64,000 bases of DNA from Ruegeria sp. A3M17. GTDB lineage: Bacteria; Pseudomonadota; Alphaproteobacteria; Rhodobacterales; Rhodobacteraceae. The notes under the pieces were generated by a model. The model was not told the DNA's origin, did not search any database, and saw only the letters and a list, made by a program, of their open reading frames with translations. The stretch lies in NCBI RefSeq assembly GCF_003318255.1, contig NZ_QOCF01000028.1, positions 124,001 to 188,000 of the forward strand, given 5' to 3'. Shown one piece after another: positions 53,673 through 63,641 of this stretch; the first letter of the stretch is position 1; each line of letters opens with the position of its first letter. A program made the translations under genes and the position numbers.

Positions 53673-54317
53673 TTACGCGGGCTGCGCCGTCAGTCGCGCC
53701 ACGATTACTTTGAACGGGATCAGCGCGATCAGGGCCAGCGACAGTTTTACCAGCCAATCCGCAAAGGCCAGCGATACCCATAGGGGTGCCATCGGGCCGG
53801 TCAGCATGAAAGGAACGGGTTCCCATGCCCAGCTGATTGCCGCGTTGGCGTCGGCACCAAAGATTGTGACAGTGGCCGAGAAGGCGATGGTGAAGAACAG
53901 CGCCGTATCCAGCGCAGACCCAACCAGAGTCGAGGCCAGCGGCGCACGCCACCAGCGACCGCCGCGCAGTTTGTTGAACACCGCAACATCGGTCAGCTGA
54001 GCGATCAGGAAACCGGTACCCGACGCAACCGCGACCCGCAACGGTACGGCGGCATAGGAGAACCCATCACCCTGCAGAATGATCTGCGTACCGATCAGCG
54101 AGCAGATGATGCCGGTGACGAATCCGGCGAATACCACCTTGCGGGCAGCCTGCACGCCGTAGACACGGTTCATGATATCCGTGACCAGAAAGGCCACAGG
54201 GAAAGTAAAGGCACCCCAGGTCAGGAGGCCGTCCAGCAAAAGAAACTGGACCAGAATGTTCGAGGCCACAACAATGGTAGCCATGGCAATGATGCCGGGA
54301 ATATAAGCGCGTTGCAT
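53673..54317 (-). CDS. Queuosine precursor transporter (VUT family, YhhQ-like)
   Basis: 214 residues from ATG 54317. About six membrane helices; FPVAFLVTDIMNRVYG, the VUT_1 signature, and SSLVGSALDTALFF-type segment (STLVGSALDTALFFTIAF) are conserved. It likely imports preQ0/preQ1 for queuosine tRNA modification. No preQ1 riboswitch was convincing upstream. Confidence 0.9.
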   Translation of the reverse strand: MQRAYIPGIIAMATIVVASNILVQFLLLDGLLTWGAFTFPVAFLVTDIMNRVYGVQAARKVVFAGFVTGIICSLIGTQIILQGDGFSYAAVPLRVAVASGTGFLIAQLTDVAVFNKLRGGRWWRAPLASTLVGSALDTALFFTIAFSATVTIFGADANAAISWAWEPVPFMLTGPMAPLWVSLAFADWLVKLSLALIALIPFKVIVARLTAQPA

Positions 54318-54408
54318 TTTTAGATGCCCGTTTTGACAAGGTAGCGGCGACTTGGCCAAGGGACGGTCCCAAGGCAAGCCGCGCTTCTAGACCTTTGCTT
54401 TAAGCGAG

Positions 54409-55293
54409 TCAATCGGGCAGAGCATACTCGACCAGTTCGGTACGCTGAAGCGCCAGAAAATTGTCGTCCGACACCATAGTGGCCCGCAAGCGGCCCTCGT
54501 CGTCGTGCCAGACAGACAAACCCTCGAGGTTGTCATGTGCACCGGTCCCAGTTTGGAGCAGAACCTCTTCAGCGCTTGGGGTGTCACCGTCCACCTCCCA
54601 TCGCCGCAGACGCGAACGGAACCCGATCCAACCGACATCCCGTTCCAAAACGTAAAGCCTGCCATCCGGTCCGAAATCTGCTGCCACCGGCAGAAAGTCC
54701 CCCCGTTGCGGCAGAACGAAAGGCGTCGACCACGCCTGACCGTCCCACCGATAGACAGGGATATCACCCGTCGCTGTTCGGTTTTCCTCGGGCATTGTGA
54801 AAATGTGGCCGCGCTGATCAATGGCCAACGCCTCGAGCGAGCCGTTGACCTCAAAGCCGTCGAACGCCTTGGGCCGCGGCAGAACCTGCGCTTTGGTCCC
54901 TGGCGCGGGGTAATACACCACGCGGTGGATACCTTCGAACGAGACGAACAGGGCGCCATCAGGGGCAATGGCTATGCCTTCGGAATCCCCGACCCCACCA
55001 GTCAGAGGGCGTCCTCTGCTGGAAATGAGAGGCCAATTTTCAGTGATCTGAATGTCGGTAATTTCGTCATCATTACGCTCGACCCGTGCGGCAATCAGTG
55101 TCGAACGATCGGTCATTCCAATCAAATGGCGGCCATCATCCGAGATGTGGATGGCAGAAATCCCGCCAAACCACTCAGCCGTGTGACGCCATGTAAAACT
55201 GCCAAGGTGGTTGGGTGTCTTGAGATCAACTGCCCAAGCCGCCCCGGCCAGCAATACTGCGACGATCAGTTGGATTGCAGAACTTGTGTGCAT
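54409..55293 (-). CDS. Exported phytase-like beta-propeller protein
   Basis: 294 residues with a signal peptide (IQLIVAVLLAGAAWA). The rest is a phytase-like/esterase-like (PF13449-type) propeller: FGGISAIHISDDGRHLIGMTDRST, GDSEGIAIAPDGALFVSFEG, and HDNLEGLSVWHDDEGRL. Ligand and reaction are unknown. Its start overlaps the mepA end by 28 bp. Confidence 0.78.
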   Translation of the reverse strand: MHTSSAIQLIVAVLLAGAAWAVDLKTPNHLGSFTWRHTAEWFGGISAIHISDDGRHLIGMTDRSTLIAARVERNDDEITDIQITENWPLISSRGRPLTGGVGDSEGIAIAPDGALFVSFEGIHRVVYYPAPGTKAQVLPRPKAFDGFEVNGSLEALAIDQRGHIFTMPEENRTATGDIPVYRWDGQAWSTPFVLPQRGDFLPVAADFGPDGRLYVLERDVGWIGFRSRLRRWEVDGDTPSAEEVLLQTGTGAHDNLEGLSVWHDDEGRLRATMVSDDNFLALQRTELVEYALPD

Positions 55294-56129
55294 TGCTGAG
55301 GTAGATCGGCCAATCGATATTCACGCCGTTTCTTGGGCGCTGGGGCATTAGGGTCAGGCGGGGGTGGGTTAAGGATATTGTTCACCCATTGCTGCGCCTC
55401 GGCACAGCCATCCCCTTTTGGCGGGGAATCTTGATTAACGCATCCTTTAGAACCGCGTGGGCACTTCAGGCGCACGTGGAAATGATAATGATGACCCCAC
55501 CAGGGCCTGATCTTGCGCAAGTAGGCACGATTGCCCTTCTCGTTTTTGCACATTTCCACCTTGGCACCGGGAAAGACGAAAATACGCGCTACACGCTTGT
55601 CCTTTGCGGCCTGGCGCAGCACGGCATGGTGTTGTTGCGTCCAGTTACCGTTGACAAACGCGCCATTCGATCGGCGCAGGGAAATCGACGAGATATTCTC
55701 ACGCGCCTTGCGGCTTAAGCGCATGTTGTCGCCGGGCAGCATCCAGATATCGATGTCCAGACCCAGCTGATGGCTGCGGTGCCCGGATGTCATCGGCCCA
55801 CCGCGCGGCTGGCTGATATCGCCGACATAAAGCCCGTTCCACCCGGGCTGCTTTGCCGCGAACTTGCTAAGGTCCTGCACATAATCAATCGCCTCAGGAT
55901 GCCCCCAATTGCGATTGCGTGACAGGCGCATCGCCTGCCATGTCGGTCCCGTTTCGGGCAATTGCACCGACCCTGCAGCGCATCCACGCGAATAACTGCC
56001 GAAGGCTGCGGATTTTTGCTGCGAACTTGCTTTCTGCGCCCCGAACAACTGTTTAGCCAGAGGTTGCGCCGCAGCAGTGTTCGTCAGAACAATCGCGGCC
56101 AGTATCGTCAAAAAACGTAATAAAATCAT
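55266..56129 (-). CDS. mepA: Penicillin-insensitive murein endopeptidase
   Basis: 287 residues: signal peptide (LRFLTILAAIVLTNTAAA), then SRGCAAGSVQLPETGPTWQAMRLSRNRNWGHPEAI and the LAS-metallopeptidase zinc site GHRSHQLGLDIDIWM with a second histidine in WWGHHYHFHVRL. It cuts D-alanyl-meso-diaminopimelyl crosslinks in peptidoglycan. It overlaps the MFS gene by four bases. Confidence 0.93.
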   Translation of the reverse strand: MILLRFLTILAAIVLTNTAAAQPLAKQLFGAQKASSQQKSAAFGSYSRGCAAGSVQLPETGPTWQAMRLSRNRNWGHPEAIDYVQDLSKFAAKQPGWNGLYVGDISQPRGGPMTSGHRSHQLGLDIDIWMLPGDNMRLSRKARENISSISLRRSNGAFVNGNWTQQHHAVLRQAAKDKRVARIFVFPGAKVEMCKNEKGNRAYLRKIRPWWGHHYHFHVRLKCPRGSKGCVNQDSPPKGDGCAEAQQWVNNILNPPPPDPNAPAPKKRREYRLADLPQQCTQVLQSN

Positions 56130-57493
56130 CTGCTCTGATCCCCTTCCGGTTTCACCCAGCGCATCAGTATTAGTCCCAGAATAAACAACAGAACGATGGG
56201 TGACACCCCCAGTCTTGCACTGCCGGTTACAGTTGTGGCTATTCCGATCAGCAGGGGGGCGGCAAAGGCTGTGGCACGACCCGACAAACCATAAAGCCCA
56301 AAGCTTTCGACCGGGGCTTTGGGGTCGGTGTGACGCACCATCATCGAACGGCTGGCGGATTGCAGAATACCGCCCATACCGCCGATCAGTACCCCGCAGC
56401 CAAAGAACACCAGATCAGGCAGGCCGGATCCTTCGGGTATAGACATGCCAAAGATCTGTGTGCGGTCCATCGACACGATGGTTATGCAAACAAAGATCAA
56501 CACCCAGATGGCCACCAAAATCACAGGTTTAGGGCCGTATTTCTTGTCCAGTTTACCGCCGACCCACGAAAACGCAGCCGCAGCCAGAACGCTGACGATA
56601 CCAAAGACGCCGATCTTGATCAGGTCCCATTCCAGCACCAGTCGCGCATAAACACCGCCAAAGGTGTAAAGCCCGTTCAACGCGTCACGGTAGAACATGG
56701 ATGATCCAAGGTAGGTGGCCAGGCTAACCCGGTGGCGCAGGTTGGAAATCGACTTGACCAACAGGCGCAGCGCGTCACCCACACTGCCTTTTTTGTCGGT
56801 CGGCGCATCATCCCGGACCCACAAAAAGTAGGGGATCATGAACAGAACGAACCAAACCGCCGTGAATGGCCCCACAAAACGTGTGCCCTGCTGCATTGAG
56901 GCATCCAGCCCAAACAGCGGATCCATCCCAATCAGGGTCTTGCCGTTGGCCTGCTCGACGAACAGCGCCAGCATAATCGCAAGTGAGATCAGCCCACCAA
57001 AATAACCAAAGGCAAATCCAGACCCCGAAATCTCACCAACCTCATTTTCGTCCCCCAAATCGGGCAACTGCGAATTGATGAAAATCAACGCATATTCCGC
57101 GCCAACAAAACCTAGACCAAAGGCCGACAGCATCAGCCACATATTCGACCCGTCGGGCATCGTGTACCAAAGCGCGGCAGAGCCAACCGCATACATCACC
57201 GAAAACGCGAAAATCCATGGCATTCGGCGACCCGAGACATCTGCCATGGCCCCCATCAACGGTGCGCCAAAGGCGATGATCAACCCAATGATGGTCATGC
57301 AATTCGCCCACACCGTCTGCGCCCGTGCATCGGCCGCATCAGCATCCAGGCCGGACGTCAGATAATACTCTGCCGCCACCCCGGCAAAGTAGGGACCAAA
57401 GACAAATGTAACCAGCAAGGTGTGATACGGTTGACTGGCCCAGTCGAAAAACCACCAACCCCAAATGCGCTTGCGCTTGGAAATTTCTGCCAT
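56126..57493 (-). CDS. MFS transporter, UMF1 (Atg22-like) family
   Basis: 455 residues with about 12 membrane helices. WGWWFFDWASQPYHTLLVTFVFGPYFAGV at the N-terminus is the UMF1/Atg22 hallmark, and the central LRHRVSLATYLGSSMFYRDALNGLYTFGG loop is also typical. Yeast Atg22 effluxes amino acids from the vacuole; bacterial members are uncharacterised. Overlaps mepA, forming a small operon with it. Confidence 0.9.
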   Translation of the reverse strand: MAEISKRKRIWGWWFFDWASQPYHTLLVTFVFGPYFAGVAAEYYLTSGLDADAADARAQTVWANCMTIIGLIIAFGAPLMGAMADVSGRRMPWIFAFSVMYAVGSAALWYTMPDGSNMWLMLSAFGLGFVGAEYALIFINSQLPDLGDENEVGEISGSGFAFGYFGGLISLAIMLALFVEQANGKTLIGMDPLFGLDASMQQGTRFVGPFTAVWFVLFMIPYFLWVRDDAPTDKKGSVGDALRLLVKSISNLRHRVSLATYLGSSMFYRDALNGLYTFGGVYARLVLEWDLIKIGVFGIVSVLAAAAFSWVGGKLDKKYGPKPVILVAIWVLIFVCITIVSMDRTQIFGMSIPEGSGLPDLVFFGCGVLIGGMGGILQSASRSMMVRHTDPKAPVESFGLYGLSGRATAFAAPLLIGIATTVTGSARLGVSPIVLLFILGLILMRWVKPEGDQSR

Positions 57494-57625
57494 AACTGCC
57501 CCTGTTTATCGTTGTTTTCATAAGACGGGTCTTTGGCCTATTTCGCAAGGGTTCTGTTAGCGCACACTTGCTCTTTGCCGCGCTAGCTACTACCTCTCGC
57601 GAAACACGGCTTGGAGTTTACGAAT

Positions 57626-57916
57626 ATGATGGCAATTTTCGGCCCGATCGACTTGGTATTGAGCATCGCCTATTGGTTCGTCTTGATTCAGGTCATAATG
57701 AGCTGGCTGATCAACTTTCAGGTTCTGAACCTTCACCAGCAATTCGTTGCCCAGATTTGGTACGGGTTGAATCGGATCCTGGAGCCGATTTATCGCCCTA
57801 TTCGCAAAGTGCTGCCCGATCTTGGCGGCATCGATCTGACGCCTTTGGTCGTGTTGATCATCATCATTTCACTGCGAAGCTACGTCCTGCCGGAACTCTT
57901 TCTGGCCCTGAGCTGA
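57626..57916 (+). CDS. YggT family membrane protein
   Basis: 96 residues from ATG 57626 (GGAG nine bases before). Two membrane helices bracket the family signature FQVLNLHQQFVAQIWYGLNRILEPIYRPIRKVLP. YggT proteins have been linked to osmotic protection and cell-envelope functions, but the mechanism is unknown. Divergent from the MFS gene and 86 bp before recQ. Confidence 0.9.
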   Translation: MMAIFGPIDLVLSIAYWFVLIQVIMSWLINFQVLNLHQQFVAQIWYGLNRILEPIYRPIRKVLPDLGGIDLTPLVVLIIIISLRSYVLPELFLALS

Positions 57917-58002
57917 GACTGATCCCTCTTGTTCACCGAATCTTAGTATGTGATTGTCCTGTCTTAAGAGCAGATAAACCTTAAAACAGGGCAACCCCGC
58001 AC

Positions 58003-60042
58003 ATGTTCGACGCCGCACCGATGCTGCGAGATGTCTTTGGATTCGACGACTTCCGCCCCGGGCAGGAAGAGATTGTCGATGCCGTGACCGCAGGCGAAAA
58101 CGTGCTGGCGATCATGCCGACGGGTGGCGGTAAATCCCTGTGTTTCCAATTGCCTGCCTTGATGCGCGACGGCGTTACCGTGGTGATCTCACCGCTGATC
58201 GCCCTGATGCGGGATCAGGTGCGCGGGCTGCAGGAGGCCGGCGTTGAAGCAGGTGCGCTGACCTCGGGCAACACACCCGAAGAAACAGATGCCGTGTGGG
58301 AAGCGCTGGAGGCCGGGCGGCTAAAGCTGCTCTACATGGCCCCCGAACGTCTGGCGGCAGGGTCGGCGCTGGGGATGCTGCGCCGGATCAACGTCAGTCT
58401 GATTGCCGTGGATGAAGCCCATTGCGTCAGCCAGTGGGGTCATGATTTCCGCCCCGACTATCTGCGGATCGGAGAGCTGCGCCGCGCGTTGAACGTACCG
58501 CTAGCTGCCTTTACGGCAACCGCAGATGCCGAAACGCAGGACGAGATCGTCGAAAAACTGTTCGACGGCACACCTCCTAACAAATTCCTACGCGGCTTCG
58601 ACCGCCCCAACATCCATCTGGCCTTTGGCACCAAGGATGGCCCCCGTAAACAGATCCTCGACTTCGCCGAAGCGCGCAAAGGCCAGTCGGGCATTGTCTA
58701 TTGCGGCACGCGCAACAAAACCGAGGTGCTCGCGCAAGCCTTACGCGCCGAGGGACATTCTGCCTGCCACTATCACGGCGGGATGGAGGCCGAGGATCGC
58801 CGCATCGTCGAAACCCGCTTTGCCCGCGAAGACGGGTTGATCGTGGTTGCCACCGTGGCTTTTGGCATGGGCATCGACAAGCCCGACATCCGATGGGTCG
58901 CCCATGCGGACCTGCCCAAATCCATCGAGGCCTATTATCAGGAAATCGGTCGTGCGGGCCGTGACGGTGGCCCTGCCGAGACGCTGACTCTGTTCGGCCC
59001 CGACGATATCCGCCTGCGCCGCTCGCAAATCGACGAAGGGTTGGCCCCGCCAGAACGTCGCATGGCCGACCATGCACGCCTGAATTCTCTATTGGGTCTG
59101 GCCGAGGCATTGGAATGCCGCCGTCAAACTCTGTTGGGCTACTTCGGTGAAGAGGCAGAACCTTGCGGCAAGTGTGATCTGTGCGACACCCCCCCTGAGG
59201 TGTTCGATGGAACCACACCCGTCCGCATGGCCTTGTCAGCGATTCTGCGCACCGAGGAATGGTTCGGCGCCGGCCACCTGATCGACATCCTGCTGGGCAA
59301 TGAAACCGACAAGATCCGCGCCCGGCGCCATGACCAACTGTCGACCTATGGGATCGGCAAAGAGTGGTCGCGCCCGCAATGGCAGGCCATCTTCCGGCAG
59401 ATGATGGGGTATGATCTGGTCCGCCCGGACCCCGAACGCCACGGCGCACTGCAAATGACCGAGGCTGCCAAGCCCATCCTGAAGGGTGAGGCCCAGATCA
59501 ACCTGCGCAAGGACACATTGCGCAAGGCCGGACGCCGCCCGGCGGTCAAAATGATGGTATCCGAGGAAGACGCGCCGCTGCTGTCGGCCCTGAAAGCCAA
59601 ACGGCGCGCTTTGGCCGAAGCCGCGCGGGTACCGGCCTATGTCATCTTCCCCGACCGCACGCTGATCGAAATGGCTGAAAAACGCCCCTTGTCGCTAGAC
59701 GATATGGCCCGAATTGGCGGGGTCGGCGCGAAAAAGCTGGAACGTTACGGTGACACGTTTCTTGAAGTCGTCGCCGGTGAGGTTGAAGCCGTTCATCCCG
59801 CGCGCCGCAAATTGGCTGGCCGCGATCAGGGCAATATCTATGATCAGTTGCTTGAAGTGCAGTCGCAGCTGTCACGCGGTCCAGACGGGATCGACAAGCC
59901 GCTAACCTGCTCGGCCTCGCAACTGGCCAAGGTCGCACAATTGCGGTCAGATGACCCGCGCGCGATCGAACATGTTCTGGGCGATCGCCGTCACGAAAGG
60001 TTTGGCGCCGCCTTTCTGGACGTGCTGCGACAGACGGACTAG
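58003..60042 (+). CDS. recQ: ATP-dependent DNA helicase RecQ
   Basis: 679 residues. Walker A MPTGGGKSLCFQ (39-48), DEAH (137-140, followed by CVSQWGHDFRPDY), helicase motif VI EIGRAGRDG, zinc-binding cysteines 372, 388, 391 and 394 (CRRQ...CGKCDLC), winged helix, and a C-terminal HRDC domain near 525-595. It unwinds recombination and replication intermediates. yggT precedes it on the same strand. Confidence 0.96.
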   Translation: MFDAAPMLRDVFGFDDFRPGQEEIVDAVTAGENVLAIMPTGGGKSLCFQLPALMRDGVTVVISPLIALMRDQVRGLQEAGVEAGALTSGNTPEETDAVWEALEAGRLKLLYMAPERLAAGSALGMLRRINVSLIAVDEAHCVSQWGHDFRPDYLRIGELRRALNVPLAAFTATADAETQDEIVEKLFDGTPPNKFLRGFDRPNIHLAFGTKDGPRKQILDFAEARKGQSGIVYCGTRNKTEVLAQALRAEGHSACHYHGGMEAEDRRIVETRFAREDGLIVVATVAFGMGIDKPDIRWVAHADLPKSIEAYYQEIGRAGRDGGPAETLTLFGPDDIRLRRSQIDEGLAPPERRMADHARLNSLLGLAEALECRRQTLLGYFGEEAEPCGKCDLCDTPPEVFDGTTPVRMALSAILRTEEWFGAGHLIDILLGNETDKIRARRHDQLSTYGIGKEWSRPQWQAIFRQMMGYDLVRPDPERHGALQMTEAAKPILKGEAQINLRKDTLRKAGRRPAVKMMVSEEDAPLLSALKAKRRALAEAARVPAYVIFPDRTLIEMAEKRPLSLDDMARIGGVGAKKLERYGDTFLEVVAGEVEAVHPARRKLAGRDQGNIYDQLLEVQSQLSRGPDGIDKPLTCSASQLAKVAQLRSDDPRAIEHVLGDRRHERFGAAFLDVLRQTD

Positions 60043-60077
60043 ATACGGCCCAGAACAGGCAAGGAATGAGAGCGGAT

Positions 60078-60848
60078 ATGCTGGTAGTTATTTCCCCGGC
60101 CAAGCGGCTGGACTGGGCAGAACGGGATGTCGAAGTCACGCAGCCAGACTTTCAGGACGATGCCATCCGCCTGTCAAAAACCGCCCGCAATCTGACTCTG
60201 GGTGATCTAAAAAAGCTGATGGACCTGAGCGATGATCTCGCGCGCCTGAACCGCGACAGGTATCGCGCGTTCTCAGACGCGCCCGAGGCAGATGTGACAC
60301 GCCCCGCCGCACTGGCCTTTGCGGGCGACACCTATCAAGGGCTTGAAGCTGCGTCTCTGGACGCCGAGGAGATGGCCTGGGCGCAGGATCATCTTCGCAT
60401 TCTATCCGGTCTTTACGGTGTGCTGCGCCCGCTGGATTCCATTCAGGCCTATCGGCTTGAGATGGGCAGCAAGCTTAAAACCCGCCGCGGAAAGAACCTG
60501 TATGAATATTGGCGCGATCAACTGAGCAAAGCGCTTAACGCGCAAGGTACTGAGGTTGGATCAGATGTCCTGGTGAACTGCGCCAGCCAGGAATATTTCG
60601 GCGCAGTAGACCCTAAAGCGCTAAAGCTACGCGTTGTCACCCCTGTTTTCATGGAAGACAAAGCCGGCACGCCAAAGATCGTGAGCTTTTTTGCCAAGAA
60701 AGCGCGCGGTGCCATGGCGCGGTATGTCATTCAGCACAGGCTGGAAGATCCAAAAGGGCTGCTGGACTTCGACTCAGGCGGTTATGAATATCGCCCCGAA
60801 TTGTCAGAAGAAAACAAACCCGTCTTTGTGCGGCCCTATCAGGCCTAA
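60078..60848 (+). CDS. yaaA: Peroxide stress protein YaaA (DUF328)
   Basis: 256 residues from ATG 60078 (ATG 60066 is an alternative, but its AAGGA is directly adjacent). MLVVISPAKRLDW is the family N-terminus; YRAFSDAP, GDTYQGLEA and LPILSGLYG-like RILSGLYGVLRPLD follow. E. coli YaaA lowers free intracellular iron during peroxide stress and binds DNA. Last four bases overlap the convergent VOC gene. Confidence 0.93.
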   Translation: MLVVISPAKRLDWAERDVEVTQPDFQDDAIRLSKTARNLTLGDLKKLMDLSDDLARLNRDRYRAFSDAPEADVTRPAALAFAGDTYQGLEAASLDAEEMAWAQDHLRILSGLYGVLRPLDSIQAYRLEMGSKLKTRRGKNLYEYWRDQLSKALNAQGTEVGSDVLVNCASQEYFGAVDPKALKLRVVTPVFMEDKAGTPKIVSFFAKKARGAMARYVIQHRLEDPKGLLDFDSGGYEYRPELSEENKPVFVRPYQA

Positions 60849-61300
60849 TCCAACATAGACGGGTCATAGGCGACGAGTTCGACAGTATTGCCTTCGGGGT
60901 CTTCGGTGAAGATACCGCGCCAGCCGATCCATCCGAACTGCTCGACCCGGTAGGGCTGGCCAAGGTGGTCATACCACTGCATCACTGCCTCTTGTTCGTC
61001 GAATGGCAGCGACAGGGCGATGTGATGCAGGGACGACGCTCCACCCGTCACCGGTTTTTGCAACTCGGTCGGGTGCAACCCTGGTCGCGGGGCGGCAGTG
61101 TGGTGAAACAGGGCCAGAACCTGCGTATGGCCACCGTATCCAGGTGCGATTTGGAAGAAGGTGATCGCGCTGTTGTGGTCACCGCTAAAACGCTCTAACC
61201 CGATCACGTTTTCATAAAACGCGACCATGGCGGCCATATCCGCGCAGCGGATGGCAATCTCACCCAGTGCGCGGGGCTGAAATCCACGATCTTCAGACAT
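60845..61300 (-). CDS. VOC-family (glyoxalase/bleomycin-resistance-like) protein
   Basis: 151 residues. Two beta-alpha-beta-beta-beta half-modules: GEIAIRCADMAAMVAFYENVIGLERF and SLHHIALSLPFDEQEAVMQWYDHLG; metal-ligand candidates His and Glu in GNTVELVAYDP. Typical of a small metal-dependent lyase, dioxygenase or resistance protein; no closer name is supported. Confidence 0.85.
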   Translation of the reverse strand: MSEDRGFQPRALGEIAIRCADMAAMVAFYENVIGLERFSGDHNSAITFFQIAPGYGGHTQVLALFHHTAAPRPGLHPTELQKPVTGGASSLHHIALSLPFDEQEAVMQWYDHLGQPYRVEQFGWIGWRGIFTEDPEGNTVELVAYDPSMLD

Positions 61301-61309
61301 GGGTTCAAC

Positions 61310-63526
61310 CTAGTCAGCCCGGATATCCTCTGCAACAACCGGGCAACAATCATCCGGCCTATGAGTCCGAACCATCTGGTGAATCGTCTGCTTTTGCAGC
61401 GGTTTGGTCAGGTAGTGATCCAGTCCGGCAGATAAGATTCCCTGATCGTCACCAGCCATCGCATGAGCCGTCAGGGCGACAATGGGAACATGTCGGCCGG
61501 TCTCAATCTCGCGGCGCCGGATTTCGGCTGTGGCCTGTTTGCCGTCCATTTTAGGCATCGAGATATCCATAAAGATCAGATCAGGGTCAAACTCCTGATG
61601 CTCCTGCACCGCTTCGATCCCGTTGCCGGCAAAGCGCAGGTCGATGTGCAGATCCTTGACCATCTTTTTGAGGATCAATTGGTTGGTCCGGTTATCTTCC
61701 GCCGCAAGCACGCGCATGATACGCTGCGTTCCTTCACATGCGGGCTGGTTAAGTTCCCGACTGATCGATGCGGTCTCCGAAAGCGCCTCAACGCCCTTTG
61801 GTTGGCCAAGCGCTTTCAGGCGCCCGTATAGCTCAGCCCTGGGGATCGGCTTTTGCAGAACGCCTTCGATCAGGTGGCGTGCGGGGTGGGCGTGAATGAC
61901 GCCGGGATTGGCCGACATCACGACAACCGGCAGAGCGCCCCACCCCCTGTCTTTCAACATGACAGCCAGCTCAAGCCCGTCCATGCCGGGCAGGTCATGA
62001 TCGCACAGCAGAAGGTCCACACTGTCGTCCAGCGCCGTCAGTGCCTCTCGGCCCGAGGTGCAAACGGTGACCTGCACCCCCAGCCGACCCAGCTGTTTGG
62101 ACAGGATCGCGCAGTTGGCGGCCAAATCCTCGACGATCATCACATGGCGCAGGCGCCCGTCAAGATCGGGCGGGGCGGGTTGCGGGCCTTCAGCGGTCGG
62201 CAGTGAGACCCGAAAGCCAAAGCAAGACCCCTGCCCCGGCTCGCTATCCACCCAAATCGACCCGCCCATCAATGTAATCAATCGCTTGGTAATGGCAAGG
62301 CCCAGACCGGTTCCTTCAAAGGCCCGGTTTCGCTCGTCTTCGACCTGATTGAATTCGCCAAAAATGTGCCCGATCTTGTCTTCGTCGATGCCGATACCGG
62401 TATCTTCGATCGCGACGTGCACATCGCAAGATTGAGCATCCGGGTTAGGCACGCCGGTGACACGGATCAGGACATGGCCCTTGGACGTGAACTTGACCGC
62501 ATTGCCGACGAGATTGGTCAAAACCTGCCGGACCCGTCCCGGATCGCCAACAAACAATGTGGGCAGGAACAGATCGTAATCCACCAGCAACGACAGCCCT
62601 TTGTCCCGAACGCTGGGTTGCAGCAGCATCGCGACTTCAAGAATGCAGCGTTCAAAGTCGAATTGCTCCGGATGAAGGGTCAGCTTGTCCGCCTCAATCT
62701 TGGAATAGTCCAGGACGTCGTTGATAATCACCAAAAGCGCTTCGCCTGAGTTGCGGATGGTGTTCAAATACTGCCGTTGTTCTTCATCCAAAGGTGTTTC
62801 GGTCAGCAATTCGGTCATCCCCACGATACCGTTCATCGGGGTTCGGATTTCATGGCTCATATTGGCCAGAAAGGCCGATTTGGCGCGGTTTGCCGCCTCG
62901 GCCCGTTCACGAGCAGAGGTCAACTCGGCCTCATGGCGCACGGATGCGGAGATGTTCAGGGCCAGGCTCACCACATCGCCACCATGACCGCGCTGGTCGA
63001 TCAGCTTAATGTAATGGCCGTTCCACAGCCGGATTACCTCGGGCTGGGGGTGTGGCATGGCCCATCTCTGCAGCATTCTATCGCGCCAGCCGGGTGTCGG
63101 CTCGGACCCGAGGTCAATCAGCCCCTCAGTCGTCAGAATCTCCAAAATCCTCGGATAGGTCACACCCGGCGCAACCTCTTCCAACCCGTCAAAGACGCTT
63201 AAGTAAGCCGCGTTTGCCCCGATCAGGCGACTTTCCTCGTCGAAGAACGCGAATCCATCCTGAATGGTTTGGATTGAATGCCACAGGCGACGCTCGGCCA
63301 CCTCGATCTTGGCGTTGGCGACCGTCAAATCGGATTTGACCTTTTCATTCTCACCCCGGACCGTTTCAACCTCGGCCTGGGTTTCACCGATCCGCTTGGT
63401 CAATGCCATCGCATGCAGGCCCAGTTTGCGGTTCGCAGCCGACAGCTCTGCCTGTTTCATTTCCAACAACCGTTCGGCCGCCAACCGGGCGCGCCGTTCT
63501 TGTGACAGTTTTCCTGCAAGACTCAT
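61310..63526 (-). CDS. Cytoplasmic hybrid sensor histidine kinase with two receiver domains
   Basis: 738 residues. N-terminal coiled coil about 1-80, a PAS-like domain about 80-200 (WHSIQTIQDGFAFFDEESRLIGANAAYLSVFDG), HisKA with His225 (FLANMSHEIRTPMNG), HATPase with N box NLVGNAVKF and G2 GTGLGLAIT, REC1 about 460-570 with Asp509 (LCDHDLPG), REC2 about 605-720 with Asp654 (FMDISMPKMDG). There is no membrane segment, so it senses an intracellular signal, as do RetS/CckA-type and aerobic-cytosolic kinases. No output regulator is adjacent, so a phosphotransfer protein is likely encoded elsewhere. Confidence 0.93.
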   Translation of the reverse strand: MSLAGKLSQERRARLAAERLLEMKQAELSAANRKLGLHAMALTKRIGETQAEVETVRGENEKVKSDLTVANAKIEVAERRLWHSIQTIQDGFAFFDEESRLIGANAAYLSVFDGLEEVAPGVTYPRILEILTTEGLIDLGSEPTPGWRDRMLQRWAMPHPQPEVIRLWNGHYIKLIDQRGHGGDVVSLALNISASVRHEAELTSARERAEAANRAKSAFLANMSHEIRTPMNGIVGMTELLTETPLDEEQRQYLNTIRNSGEALLVIINDVLDYSKIEADKLTLHPEQFDFERCILEVAMLLQPSVRDKGLSLLVDYDLFLPTLFVGDPGRVRQVLTNLVGNAVKFTSKGHVLIRVTGVPNPDAQSCDVHVAIEDTGIGIDEDKIGHIFGEFNQVEDERNRAFEGTGLGLAITKRLITLMGGSIWVDSEPGQGSCFGFRVSLPTAEGPQPAPPDLDGRLRHVMIVEDLAANCAILSKQLGRLGVQVTVCTSGREALTALDDSVDLLLCDHDLPGMDGLELAVMLKDRGWGALPVVVMSANPGVIHAHPARHLIEGVLQKPIPRAELYGRLKALGQPKGVEALSETASISRELNQPACEGTQRIMRVLAAEDNRTNQLILKKMVKDLHIDLRFAGNGIEAVQEHQEFDPDLIFMDISMPKMDGKQATAEIRRREIETGRHVPIVALTAHAMAGDDQGILSAGLDHYLTKPLQKQTIHQMVRTHRPDDCCPVVAEDIRAD

Positions 63527-63641
63527 CTTTGGTGTTTCCGGGACAATCTGCGTCCAGCATCCGGGCAGAGAGTGAAGAACTGTTTAAGCCGTTGCCCAAT
63601 GATCGAACCTCATGCCACTCTTGCCAAAACGGAGGTGTGAT

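Noticed and set aside
54318-54408. Possible preQ1 riboswitch upstream of the queuosine-precursor transporter.
   Set aside because: No recognisable preQ1 aptamer core or pseudoknot could be found in the short leader.
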